Positions 1-9,908 of a stretch of DNA of 62,000 nt are shown here, in pieces. Source of the DNA: Nemertoderma westbladi (Eukaryota > Xenacoelomorpha > Nemertodermatida > Nemertodermatidae). The notes beneath the pieces were generated by a model. That model searched no databases, was not told the DNA's origin, and worked only from the letters and a program-made list of their open reading frames with translations. Position 1 is the stretch's first letter, and each line of letters begins with the position of its first letter. Location of the stretch: positions 1 to 62,000 of the forward strand of contig JAUCBJ010008490.1 in the NCBI GenBank assembly GCA_032718475.1, given 5' to 3'. The translations under genes were made by a program, and so were the position numbers.

Positions 1-1171
1 TTCTTGTCTCTATCAGTTCTTTCTTTACTTGTTCTTCTCGGACTCTAGTGAGGCGGAGTTTTTCATCACATTCAGCTTGGTTTGCAGCTAACATTTCGGC
101 ATCGATTGAGTCCAATATAAGCTTGGTTCCTTCACTATTAGGGGAAAGTCCATACAGCCGTCTCCTCAACTCTTCGTCTCCTAGGAATCGCTGATAGTCG
201 GACAAATAAATGTCGATAGCGTCTCTAGTTCGCGGTTTCTCGGCGGCCTCTTCGCTTTCCGCTTGAGAAAGGGTGACATCAGTTTGTTCTTCACAAGTTG
301 ATCTCTCAGCCAGCTGGGATTTCCACGTGGCCGTTTCCTGTACTTTGAGATCTACCCGATGTAACCAAGTTTTGACAGCAACCTGCAGCGACGTGTCCTG
401 TCTTCTTTTGGAAGTTTCCTCAAAGGCTGAGAGGATTAGTCGAATGCGTAGGGTTCTTTCACGTACTTGGTATAGCAGCTCTTCCTGCTCTTGAGGTCCT
501 TGAAGTTGTCGAAACAGTTGTTCTTCCAAGCGCTCCAAGGAGCCGAAGAATCCCTGCACATATCCTGCTGCCGACCTCTTCCAAACAGCTGGATCCATTG
601 TATCTTTTGCCACTCCCATCCTGTGTATTTCTTCCCAAGTAGCCTCGGACAGGTCCAACGGGAGTCCGAGTCCGGGAAAGTTCCATTGTGATTCAACAAT
701 AGATATCAATTCTTCCCTGGCGTATCCCGCGTAATTATCTTGGGTCGCTCGCTTATTCTTCGCCCAGTCGGCTTGATGTTCCTCCACCGCAATGAATATA
801 GTAGTTAGCACTGCAGCAGGAAGAGTAAGAAGGGGGTCCGAGTAGACTGTATCAGCCGTCTGCACTTCATGTTCGGGAGTCAGCTCTACAGTATCCGAAC
901 TGCTGGAGCTATCGGGTCGCTGGGAAGTAGGTTCTTGACCAAGATGTTGCTGCGATAGGACAACTGCCTCTTGGTCCCGTTTTACCTGTGCCCGAGTGCC
1001 TATGATGGACCTATGGAGGACTAGTCTAGGGTCTGATACTACTGGAGGGATGACCTTTTTTACAGTAGGAGGTGAGCCGAACTCCTTTCTTATTCGCTCC
1101 ACACTCCTATCTGAATCACAGATAGTTGTATCGATCAGACTGTCTGACAGGTTTTGCTGAGTGTCAGACAT
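1..1171 (-). CDS. Partial ORF of unknown, possibly gag-like, protein
   Basis: Reading the reverse complement from an ATG at 1171-1169, the frame is open for 390 codons to the window edge, so the protein is cut at its C-terminus. I translated it by hand and saw no stop. The first ~100 residues are Ser/Thr/Pro/Asp-rich and look disordered. The middle (about 130-260) is Trp- and Glu-containing and helical in character, with motifs such as WNFPGLGLPL and QLFRQLQGPQEQEELL, and the end is rich in Lys/Glu/Arg. I see no zinc knuckle, protease or RT in the visible part. The acidic disordered head, helical body and repeat-filled upstream flank recall the first ORF of LTR retroelements, such as that of the BEL element at 46.4 kb, but I found no clear sequence match. 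A host gene is possible. An ORF finder that requires a stop would miss it. Confidence 0.55.
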   Translation of the reverse strand, partial: MSDTQQNLSDSLIDTTICDSDRSVERIRKEFGSPPTVKKVIPPVVSDPRLVLHRSIIGTRAQVKRDQEAVVLSQQHLGQEPTSQRPDSSSSSDTVELTPEHEVQTADTVYSDPLLTLPAAVLTTIFIAVEEHQADWAKNKRATQDNYAGYAREELISIVESQWNFPGLGLPLDLSEATWEEIHRMGVAKDTMDPAVWKRSAAGYVQGFFGSLERLEEQLFRQLQGPQEQEELLYQVRERTLRIRLILSAFEETSKRRQDTSLQVAVKTWLHRVDLKVQETATWKSQLAERSTCEEQTDVTLSQAESEEAAEKPRTRDAIDIYLSDYQRFLGDEELRRRLYGLSPNSEGTKLILDSIDAEMLAANQAECDEKLRLTRVREEQVKKELIETR

Positions 1172-2451
1172 GTTTAGCTATACAGTGGAAGGCTTACTGC
1201 TATAGTTACAGTTAAAGCAAGTCTGGTAATTTAGTATGACCACTGGCCGAGTACCGGTAATTTATTGCAGTATATTAGGATACCGGTATGCACTTATAAT
1301 ATATATAAGTATTGTAAACTAGGTTTGTCGCAGAGTACCGGTATATAAATTTAACACAGATATATATAAATATATAATAGGCCTATCGTGAATACCGGTA
1401 TACAGCTTACACTTATAGCATAGAAGTATAATTATGAACTAGAATTAATTGCAGAGTACCGGTATGATTTCAGCTCAAATTTATAGAAATAAATATAATA
1501 AGCCTATGGTAAGTACCGGTATGTCAATTATTTTTATAATAATTGAGTTCCTGAATATTTTGGGGTTACTTAGTTACTTTAACTTACTTTATTACCGTTA
1601 TTTAAGCAGTAGTCCAACTGACAGTGAGACCTAGTTGTTGTATGGCAGGCCTACTATTTATAAATCGTTTGAGTTGATTTATAATAGATATATACCCGTT
1701 TAAAAGGGGTTTTGACAATATTTGAAATAAATGTTATTATTTCTGGGGGTCACTACACAGAAGCTGAACGCTCTCAGTGAAGTGCTATTTATTTGACACT
1801 AAAACTGATAATTCTAATTTACCTAAGTTACTTAATACTACGAATTACTTACGATACGGGTGAGATTAATTCTCTAATTAAACACAACAAAATATTACGT
1901 ACAAAATTTTTTAGGGTAATTTTACAGGAAGTCTACAAACCAGTCCAACAAAGGGTTAGATTCCTGGTTTATTACAAAGGACAGGGTACTACGGTATTTA
2001 AATAATAAGTAGTAGTAAATATATTGTACTGTCCAGATAGGAAAATACCACCGCCTGACGACCTATAACCGTATCGCTATAGGTACTACGTTATGTATCA
2101 CGGATTGTTCCTACCCAGAAGCTAATAGAGCTAACGAATGTGCCTATCAACCACTTTACAACACAAATATACTGCCTACACTAATTACTTTGGAAAGCAC
2201 TGTACACTAAACCCTAAATTAGGTACAAGTACCGGTATAACAAATAATCAGTAGTTAAATATACTTGAACAGTTAAAAGAACCACGGCATCTGCTGGAGT
2301 GACCGAAGCACAAAGTCGTCAGTCTTTACCTACGCCAAGCAGCCCTGATGTAGTACCGGGGTTAGTTTAACTATAACGGTATGTGTAACAAACACAATTA
2401 CTGTAGGAATAAACTTGGGGACATGAATGTTGCGAATAATCGCATAAACTC

Positions 2452-3020
2452 TGAATAATAAATATTACGCTACCCGTACAGAATACTCAAACAAATACAA
2501 ACCAAACGCTGGCAGACTACTATTAAGCCTAAACAAACTACTGTATGTGCAGATTCTGAAACTGTTAGTTAGTATGCGTTCTAACACGGTAGTACGACTT
2601 ACTCTTTAAGAGGGGATTGACCTTACCGCTTATGGCTGCCCCAACTTACTAACGGCACTTGATCAGACCAACTCTACACACGCAGCAATCCCTTCAGACC
2701 CAAAATAGCTAGACAACAATCCAGCTTACAAATATTTGAGTAATAACTATTACGGTACCTGAACAGACCACACAAACAAACACAGGCTAAAACACTGGCA
2801 GACTACGATCAAGCCTAAATAAACTACAGTATATGCAGACTCTGAAACTGTTAGTTAGTATGCGTTCTAACACGGTAGTACGACTTATTCTTTAAGAGGG
2901 GATTGACCTTACCGCTTATGGCTGCCCCAACTTACTAACGGCACTTTATCAGACAAACTCTACACACGCCGTAATCTCTCCAAACCCAACCACAGTCAGA
3001 CAGCAGCTCAGCCTACAATT
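2452..3020. repeat. Tandem duplication, ~287-bp unit, two copies
   Basis: The block beginning near 2452 recurs from near 2739. Both contain GGCAGACTAC, CTGAAACTGTTAGTTAGTAT, the stretch with TTTAAGAGGGGATTGACC and CCCCAACTTACTAACGGCAC. The copies differ by scattered substitutions and small indels. Confidence 0.8.
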
Positions 3021-3280
3021 ATCTGAACAATCTGAGCAGGGTCACACGCCTTCTGCTCAATATTAGCCTACTAGGAAATAAAACCGACAGAAATAAGTAA
3101 GCTCCAAAAGAAACAAGGGGTGTACAGTCCCTAATCTCTTAAACAGCCTACCGGTATACAATAATCAAAATCGAATAATACTAAATGTACTTGTACAGCA
3201 GTACCGGTACCGGTGATGACAGTTAGGCCTACTGACCTACAGAAGTACCGGTTCAGTTTTATCAGTCACTACGGTATTTA

Positions 3281-3451
3281 GCAACCTTATTGCCTACTGC
3301 AATAAGATTGTAAACTGTTACTGTTCGACAGAACAGTTAGTAATCGATAAAACTGTTACTGTTCTTACCAGAACAATATTAAACTGTATTTAATGCCTAC
3401 ACTTGCAACCTTATTGCCTACTGCAATAAGATTATAAACTGTTACTGTTCG
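3281..3451. repeat. Short direct duplication, offset 123 bp
   Basis: GCAACCTTATTGCCTACTGC followed by AATAAGATT(G/A)TAAACTG occurs at 3281 and again at 3404, almost unchanged. Confidence 0.8.
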
Positions 3452-4944
3452 CGCTTTTGAAGACCTTTAGCAGTTTAACCTGCCAAAATTTATATGTCTT
3501 CTAGTTAATTAAAACCACTTTAGCATACGACAATATTTTATGCTAATACGCAAAACATTAGCCGAAGTCAGCCCATGCGCGATCATTCACCCGATGGATC
3601 TACACCCGGGAGACTGAATTCGGATGCTTGAATTGTATTATTACAGTGTAAGGTTGCAGTGTATACCTACTATATTATTCGATAGATCGTTAATAATTAA
3701 TCTCTGACAGATATTATTGGCTTTCGGGAAATATTAACAGTTCCTTTAGGACGTGGCGCTTTATCTATTTAAACAGAACTAAGACTTATACTAAACGCAA
3801 CGATACTGCTTATGATTAAAGTATAAAGCGTATTCTTTAGGAAATACTTTGTTACCAATCACAATCATACACACTATTCTGCCGACCGTCAGTATATTTG
3901 ATCACACATAAAGAGAGCAGCAATTGACTCACGTAGGGTCTGCTAAATAACATTGGATTCAATACACACCACATTAATATAAATCGCAATTGTTATGTAT
4001 AGCCGGTCTCTCTAACCTGTAGTGTATCAAGAAAATTGGGAATTTGGGTGATTTATCCGTATTATCCAAATAGCAATATTTCCATCAACAAATAGGTACA
4101 ATTAATAACTGACGGTAAAATAACAGTACAAACAATATGATTAATGCAATTAAATTAAGTGAGTTAATGGTTTCATTAGTTAGTTAAGGTAACAGTTTAT
4201 ACTTTCGATAATTCAAGCAGTTTACTATAGTTCTTACCAAAAGGCCGGTGTTTCTGGCTTAGACAGCAATAACAACAAAGTATCAAGTAAAAACAGTAAG
4301 ACTGAACACTCTCCTTATGATCGACTAAAAGCTACACGTCGACAGGAAAAATCGCTCTGATTGGCTCAAGCCAAACAAAGAACCATGCATCTAATGGCTG
4401 TTTCCATGTCAGCAACCAGCTGTTAGATGTCGTAATATGAATCATCACGGCTAAGCTGTGAAAGGTAGTTGGTGCACTACAGGTTTTTTGCCTTACCATG
4501 TCCGCCAAAACACGTATATAGCAGAATGATTTTTATGTCCGTTAAAACACCTGTAAAGGTACCTTGCGGGCGAGGGGAATATATATACAGTTAGAGAACC
4601 TTTTTAGAGTATTCCAGCGCCTGGGGGGAACTGGCCAGCAAAGGCAAACGTATCAGTTATCCCACAAAAGCTTTTACACGTTCCGCCCTAACTGAAAATT
4701 CATCTTTAATTGCCCTTCGCTGAATCAATGGTGCTTATATATCTAATTATTACTCGAATATGTAGTTTATATTTATATTAGATTAAATTTCATTACTTTA
4801 TATTATATTATTTTTGGTTACATTTATTCAGCATTATCAGCATTCCGGGAATATCCTCGTAACGCTGCAACCAAACTAACCATCAATTTCTCTAGCGTGG
4901 ATGACAGCCATTGGTTGAATAAATGGTTATCAGTTTCATCAATA

Positions 4945-5280
4945 TGGGGCGAGCCACGAAGTGAGTGAGCCTTAGCGTAGTGGTACCATTAATCAACCTG
5001 TGGGGCGAGCCACGAAGTGAGTGAGCCTTAGCGTAGTGGTACCATTAATCAACCTGTGGGGCGAGCCACGAAGTGAGTGAGCCTTAGCGTAGTGGTACCA
5101 TTAATCAACCTGTGGGGCGAGCCACGAAGTGAGTGAGCCTTAGCGTAGTGGTACCATTAATCAACCTGTGGGGCGAGCCACGATGTGAGTGAGCCTTAGC
5201 GTAGTGGTACCATTAATCAACCTGTGGGGCGAGCCACGAAGTGAGTGAGCCTTAGCGTAGTGGTACCATTAATCAACCTG
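4945..5280 (+). repeat. 56-bp tandem array, six copies
   Basis: Units start at 4945, 5001, 5057, 5113, 5169 and 5225, exactly 56 bp apart and almost identical (one A-to-T change in the fifth). Each unit begins with TGGGGCGAGCCACGAAGT. This matches one terminus of the GTGGGG-ended transposon family inserted at 24010-25881, seen there on the other strand together with the adjoining GAGCCTTAGCG. The array therefore looks like an amplified transposon end. Confidence 0.9.
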
Positions 5281-5613
5281 TCGTTCTGTCGTGTTTAATT
5301 TTAAACGTTAATAACTCGGCCAATCTTCGATGAAATCTATCCAAACTTGGTACACATGTTGTTTGGCAAAAGTTTTAGAAATTTTCCAAGTAGAATTTCC
5401 GTGTGGCCTTCGAGAAGCTAAGATAATAGCAGTTAATTAGTTAATTAAGTTGATTACGGTATTTTTTTGCGGTGTTCAATTTTGAACGTTAATAACTCGA
5501 TCAATCCTCGATGAAATGTAACCAAACTTGGTACACAAATAGTCTGTCAAAAGTTTAGAAATTTTCCAAGTTGAATTTGCTTGGGGCCTTCGTGCAGCAC
5601 CAGTGTAACTGTC
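5281..5613 (+). repeat. Interspersed repeat 'R', two diverged partial copies
   Basis: Two head-to-tail relatives (about 5281-5461 and 5462-5613) share AATAACTCGGCCAATCTTCG-like and CAAACTTGGTACACA motifs. The same family recurs at 32635-33066 and 50411-50813. The second copy runs into GGGGCCTTCGTGCAGCACC, the other terminus of the GTGGGG family. No ORF; most likely a non-autonomous mobile element. Confidence 0.75.
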
Positions 5614-5850
5614 TTACAGTTATAATAAATGTATTTATCCAAAATTATAACGCTTGACATCAGCAGGTTGCTAGGAGACTAAATCAGCTGGGTTTCTAGC
5701 AAATTACGAAATTACAGTACTGCAGTAATACCATTGTGGCCTGTCTGCCTGTACCGGTACAATACTCAATGTCAATCCCTGAATTAGGAATCCTGCAATC
5801 AGACAATACTGCAATACCATACAGCCATACTGTATTCGGTGTTTTACGGT
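5614..5850. other. Noncoding flank of the Gypsy element
   Basis: I see no gene or clear repeat here beyond a TACCGGTAC-type word. The target duplication ACTG sits at 5851-5854. Confidence 0.5.
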
Positions 5851-5854
5851 ACTG

Positions 5855-6367
5855 TGTGACGTCAACTACAAGTCAGCCACCCCATACGGTTACATTAAAT
5901 TGTAACTTTATAATCCAGTTAAGAATGTTTTCTACAGCATTTACCCATCGGCACTATTCAAAGTTTTGGCATGTCAATAAAATATTTTCTACAGTAAATT
6001 AAGACCCCCCGTGATATGAAAACGTTTCCTATAAAAACATCCAGCTGTCAATTAAATTATATTATATTTTCGTTCATCCATTGAAAAATACTGATGTCTG
6101 GTTTTAAAGACTTGACAGAATTAACTTCAGATAAAAACAATCCTACACTTTCGGAATAGCATCCGCCAATCACAACAGATGTTATATTTCCAAATATTAT
6201 AAAATAGAACGTTGTTAAACAGAGGGGATTTTTTTTGTTATGATGATTGTTTAGGTTTTGTGTTGTTGGTCTTACTGTACTTGGGTTTGGGTGGGGGTAG
6301 TGTTTGATTATAATACACAGCATGATCAATTCTCAAGTTTATATATTATTATACATCCATATTATAT
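5855..6367 (+). repeat. 5' LTR of Gypsy element, left part
   Basis: Matches 15515-16028 of the 3' LTR nearly base for base. It ends in ATATTATAT (6359-6367), the 9-bp sequence duplicated at 9609-9617 on the far side of the nested insertion. Confidence 0.92.
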
Positions 6368-6638
6368 GGCAGTGATTTTTTATGTCAATTTATTTGACTT
6401 TTTTTGTCACTTTTTTTTTACGAATTATGCATAATGACTTTTGTTGTCCATTTAATGACTTTTATTGTCACTTTTTATGTATGTATTTCTTCAAACTGTC
6501 AGACTGCTGATTTCTGGACTGTCAGACAGTTGATTTCACTATGCCTGTGCCAAAACATTCCATGATTCCATGATTTATAGACTATGAGATAGATTTCCAT
6601 ATGCGCCTGTGGTAAAAAGACTCTATATTTAATAGTTT

Positions 6639-8471
6639 GTGGTTGTTGTCGATAATCGATTACCACATGACGTAGCAAAACACTCATTTTATAGCCAAAA
6701 ACAATTACCAATTGATGGAAAGGAGCAGGTTAAGGCCGAGTTTTTTTTGCTTACTGGGCGGAAAAGCCAACCAACCACCAAGGTTAAGGCTGAATCACCA
6801 GCCGATCGCCTCAATGGTTGGAAAGCCCACTTTGAAAAGCTCCTCAATAATGACAGGGTATTGCCTGATAACTTTATAGAAGTAAAGGTGTCTGAGTCTG
6901 TACTCCCAGATATTCCCATTGGCGATATCTCCTTTGCAGAAGTGAAGGCTGCTGCAAAGAGCATTAAGACCAATCGTGCCAGTGGAGTAGATGGTGTTCC
7001 CCCTGAGGTCTTTAAAATACCTGAGTGTTTAAAGCTCATCTATCCCATCATAGTAGACATGTACCGTACAACAAGAGTCCCCCAAGAAATGAAAACAAAT
7101 AAGTTGGTGCCAGTTCCCAAGAAGGGCAACCTAACACTCTATGGTTCTTTTCGGGGAATCTCATTGATCTCGATTGCTGCAAAGCTATACAATAGGATTC
7201 TATTAAATCGCATCAGGGATCCCATTGAGAGACTGCTCCGTGGAAATCAGAATGGGTTCCGTAAAGGTCGTGGGACCATGGAGCCCATTTTGGCACTTAG
7301 AAGGATAATTGAAGAATTTTCAAAAAAGAAAGACAGGCATCTGGCTGTTATCTTTGTTGACTTCTTCAAGGCCTTTGATTCAGTCTCTCGCTCACGTATG
7401 TTCAGCATACTTTCATTATATGGGATTCCTGATGAAATTATTGCAGCAATCAGATCAGTATACGATGGTTCGACAACATTTGTGTCTACTGTTGACGGTG
7501 ACACAGAACCATTTGAAGTGTTATGGGGCGTCCTCCAAGGAGACACACTTGCACCATTCTTATTCATTATTGTGGTTGACTATGTTCTACGCATGTCCTT
7601 AGATCATCATAATGATGATGGGGTGATGATAACTCCACCTACTGGCTCCAGAAGTCGAGGAAATCCTGCCAAGTACCTAACTGATCTAGACTTTGCTGAT
7701 GACTTAGGAGTACTCTCAGAATCATTAGAGGGAGCCCAACGGCTCCTCAGCTCATTAGAACATGCTGCTTCTAGTGTTGGTCTTTTTATTAACTCCAGAA
7801 AGACCAAAATTCTGACGGTTAACTTTGAAAGTCCTCAGCAAGTCTGTGATCGGATGAGCATAAGCTCAAAGGATGGTATGCTTGAGCATGTCGACGACTT
7901 CTGTTACCTGGGATCATGGATCCGGAAGTCAGGTGAGGACCTTCGAATACGTAAGGGAAAGGCATGGTCAGCCTTGAATAGGCTTTCCAGGATTTGGAAG
8001 TCACCGAGAATTAATCGGAAACTTAAGGTCCGATTATTTAGAGCAGCAGTAGTTCCAGTACTCCTCTACGGGAGTCCATGCTGGGCTCTAACTGCTGAGG
8101 ACACCAAATCTCTGGATGGCACATTCACAAGAATGCTACGCCGGGTTCATTGTGTCAAGTACAATGCACACATCTCCAACCAGACACTATATAACATTGG
8201 AGGTGTCTCATTGGTTCCCCCAAGCTTGACACTAGAACAAAATCGCCTCCGCTTTGCAGGACATTGCTTTCGCCGTGAGGACCAGCCAGTGCATAATCTT
8301 GTACTTTGGCAGCCTCATGGAGTGAATAAGCATGGTGGACAGCCCATGACTTTCTTGAGACGCATCTTAAAGGACACTGGCCTTAAAGATGCGGATGATC
8401 TAGCAAATGTCATGGGTGATAGGGAGTTGTGGCGGTGCAATTTTGTTGACAAGCCGGCACAGCATTCTTAA
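6639..8471 (+). CDS. Non-LTR retrotransposon (LINE) reverse transcriptase, 5'-truncated
   Basis: An intact frame of 610 codons. RT motifs appear in order: the fingers motif NGFRKGRGT, motif A FVDFFKAFDSV, motif B GVLQGDTLAPFLF, motif C LDFADDLGVLS (FADD instead of the commoner YADD) and a following NSRKTKILTVN. The C-terminal part has VRLFRAAVVPVLLYGSPCW, typical of LINE RT thumb/tail regions, and ends with a GDRELWR-type tail. No apurinic endonuclease domain precedes the RT, so the copy is 5'-truncated. The first ~33 residues are read from the 68-bp minisatellite and its flank (GGAAAGGAGCAGGTTA at 6718-6733), so the true LINE sequence starts near 6734. RTE-like affiliation is a guess from the tail. 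With no stops in a 1.8-kb frame, the insertion is probably young. Confidence 0.88.
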   Translation: MVVVDNRLPHDVAKHSFYSQKQLPIDGKEQVKAEFFLLTGRKSQPTTKVKAESPADRLNGWKAHFEKLLNNDRVLPDNFIEVKVSESVLPDIPIGDISFAEVKAAAKSIKTNRASGVDGVPPEVFKIPECLKLIYPIIVDMYRTTRVPQEMKTNKLVPVPKKGNLTLYGSFRGISLISIAAKLYNRILLNRIRDPIERLLRGNQNGFRKGRGTMEPILALRRIIEEFSKKKDRHLAVIFVDFFKAFDSVSRSRMFSILSLYGIPDEIIAAIRSVYDGSTTFVSTVDGDTEPFEVLWGVLQGDTLAPFLFIIVVDYVLRMSLDHHNDDGVMITPPTGSRSRGNPAKYLTDLDFADDLGVLSESLEGAQRLLSSLEHAASSVGLFINSRKTKILTVNFESPQQVCDRMSISSKDGMLEHVDDFCYLGSWIRKSGEDLRIRKGKAWSALNRLSRIWKSPRINRKLKVRLFRAAVVPVLLYGSPCWALTAEDTKSLDGTFTRMLRRVHCVKYNAHISNQTLYNIGGVSLVPPSLTLEQNRLRFAGHCFRREDQPVHNLVLWQPHGVNKHGGQPMTFLRRILKDTGLKDADDLANVMGDRELWRCNFVDKPAQHS

Positions 8472-8511
8472 AAATGCAGCTGCAATGCAGCATGCCGATC
8501 CTAGTAGTAGT
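8472..8511 (+). repeat. 3' end of the LINE with (TAG)n tail
   Basis: A short 3' UTR containing ATGCAGCATGCCGATCC is followed by TAGTAGTAGTAG, which passes directly into the minisatellite unit. A related ATGCAGCATGCCAATCC plus AGTAGTAG fragment occurs at 28043-28072. Confidence 0.75.
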
Positions 8512-9126
8512 AGTTTCTAACCAAAACAATAAACAGTCACTTTACCAAATCAGGGAAAGGAGCAGGTTACAGAGACGGGATTTTCTAACCAAAACAATAA
8601 ACGATCATTTAACTAATTGAGGGAAAGGAGCAGGTTACAGAGACGGGATTTTCTAACCAAAACAATAAACGATAACATTACCAATTGAGAGAAAGGAGCA
8701 GGTTACAGAGGCGGGATTTTCTAACCAAAACAATAAACGATAACATTACCAATTGAGGGAAAGGAGCAGGTTACAGAGGCGGGATTTTCTAACCAAAACA
8801 ATAAACGATAACATTACCAATTGAGGGAAAGGAGCAGGTTACAGAGGCGGGATTTCCTAACCAAAACAATAAACGATCACTTAAACTAATTGAGGGAAAG
8901 GAGCAGGTTACAGAGGCGGGATTTTCTAACCAAAACAATAAACAGTCACTTTACCAAATCAGGGAAAGGAGCAGGTTACATAGAGACGGGATTTTCTAAC
9001 CAAAACAATAAACGATCATTTAACTAATTGAGGGAAAGGAGCAGGTTACAGAGACGGGATTTTCTAACCAAAACAATAAACGATCATTTAACTAATTGAG
9101 GGAAAGGGGCAGGTTACAGAGGCGGG
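8512..9126 (+). repeat. 68-bp minisatellite, about nine copies
   Basis: The landmark AGCAGGTTAC recurs at 8561, 8629 and 8697 and onward to about 9109, at 68-bp steps. Units contain TTTTCTAACCAAAACAATAA and GGGAAAGGAGCAGGTTACAG. One more partial unit lies left of the LINE (about 6697-6733), so the LINE inserted into this array. Single relatives occur at about 21027-21085 and 27128-27185, inside a different transposon. Confidence 0.9.
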
Positions 9127-9608
9127 CCTTCTGTGCTGTTGGAAGTAGTGGAGCCGCTATCCGTAACACTACTCAGACAGTAGTCATGATCCATTATTGA
9201 TTATAAAACTAATACAGTAAGGCCTAAATTATGTGAAAGGTATATCCACATTTTCCACAATCCTGCAATCCAGTTTCGCCTATCAATTATTTAAAATTTA
9301 TTAGCATAACCGGTAGGCCTACCATTACCGTATTTAAATGGTAGGCTACACAGTAGGCCTATAGCAGTACCGGTGCCGGTACCGGTACTAAAATACAGAA
9401 ATACCTGCTTTATACCTACATCTGTACATACAATACAGCAAAATAGTGCTATATATATCAGTATATATACTAACCGGTACTGATAGCCTGAGAGAACAGC
9501 AGTAGAGAAACCGGTAGCATGGAACCTAACATTAGACTTTTGGATGACATAAAAAATCAAAAAAAATTGACAAAAAAAGGATAAAAATGGACAATAAAAA
9601 TTATTCCG
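9127..9608. other. Right arm of nested insertion, noncoding
   Basis: AT-rich and noncoding, with several ACCGGTAC words around 9310-9480 and an A-rich end (9550-9608) that forms the right inverted terminus. Confidence 0.5.
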
Positions 9609-9617
9609 ATATTATAT

Positions 9618-9908
9618 TATACTTTATCAACACATTGACTGAGACGATATTATTTTAACCTACTCTCCTCCTGATCTCCGCAGCATATAGAATTCCCTGG
9701 CAAAACTCTTCTTCGCAACCTCCTCAATTTATTGGCACATACATACTCTATCTTTTATTATCGCTCTTCGATTGTCTCCCATGGGCGAACTACTGTACGC
9801 GCGTGACGGCGTTTATTGAGTGGGTTTTTTTGGTTGGTTGAATGGATGAAGACGAAACTCTCCCGTTCTTGGCAGACTCTACTCCGTCCTTGACCCGCTC
9901 GCGTCACA
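9618..9908 (+). repeat. 5' LTR of Gypsy element, right part
   Basis: Matches 16029-16324 of the 3' LTR, apart from a 5-bp CCATG duplication in the latter and a few substitutions. It ends CGTCACA at 9908. The next bases, TGGAGGTTCTACCGAGATC, begin with TGG as a tRNA primer-binding site should; I did not identify the tRNA. The gag start codon at 9842 lies inside this LTR. Confidence 0.9.

Larger units (their letters stand above)
1172..4944. other. Noncoding, repeat-rich stretch
   Basis: No convincing gene. The stretch is AT-rich and dense in the palindromic word ACCGGTA/TACCGGTA. It contains the two tandem duplications listed separately. It may hold the LTR and leader of a minus-strand retroelement whose first ORF is 1-1171, but I could not define TG...CA ends or a primer binding site. 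Confidence 0.5.
6368..9608. mobile_element. Nested 3.24-kb insertion in the 5' LTR, 9-bp target duplication
   Basis: The uninterrupted 3' LTR defines the insertion exactly, with ATATTATAT present on both sides. The ends are imperfect inverted repeats: the left is GGCAGTGATTTTTTATGTCA, and the reverse complement of the right end gives an ATTTTTATTGTCCATTTTTA-type sequence followed by a matching TTTTTTTGTCA block. A 9-bp duplication plus terminal inverted repeats suggests a cut-and-paste DNA transposon; Mutator-like is one option by duplication length only. It carries no transposase that I recognise. Its contents are a 68-bp minisatellite and a LINE. Confidence 0.75.

Noticed and set aside
5736-6329. 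Small ORFs shared between 5.7-6.3 kb and 15.4-16.0 kb
   Set aside because: Both lie in the LTRs of the Gypsy element; the repetition comes from the LTR, not from a gene family.
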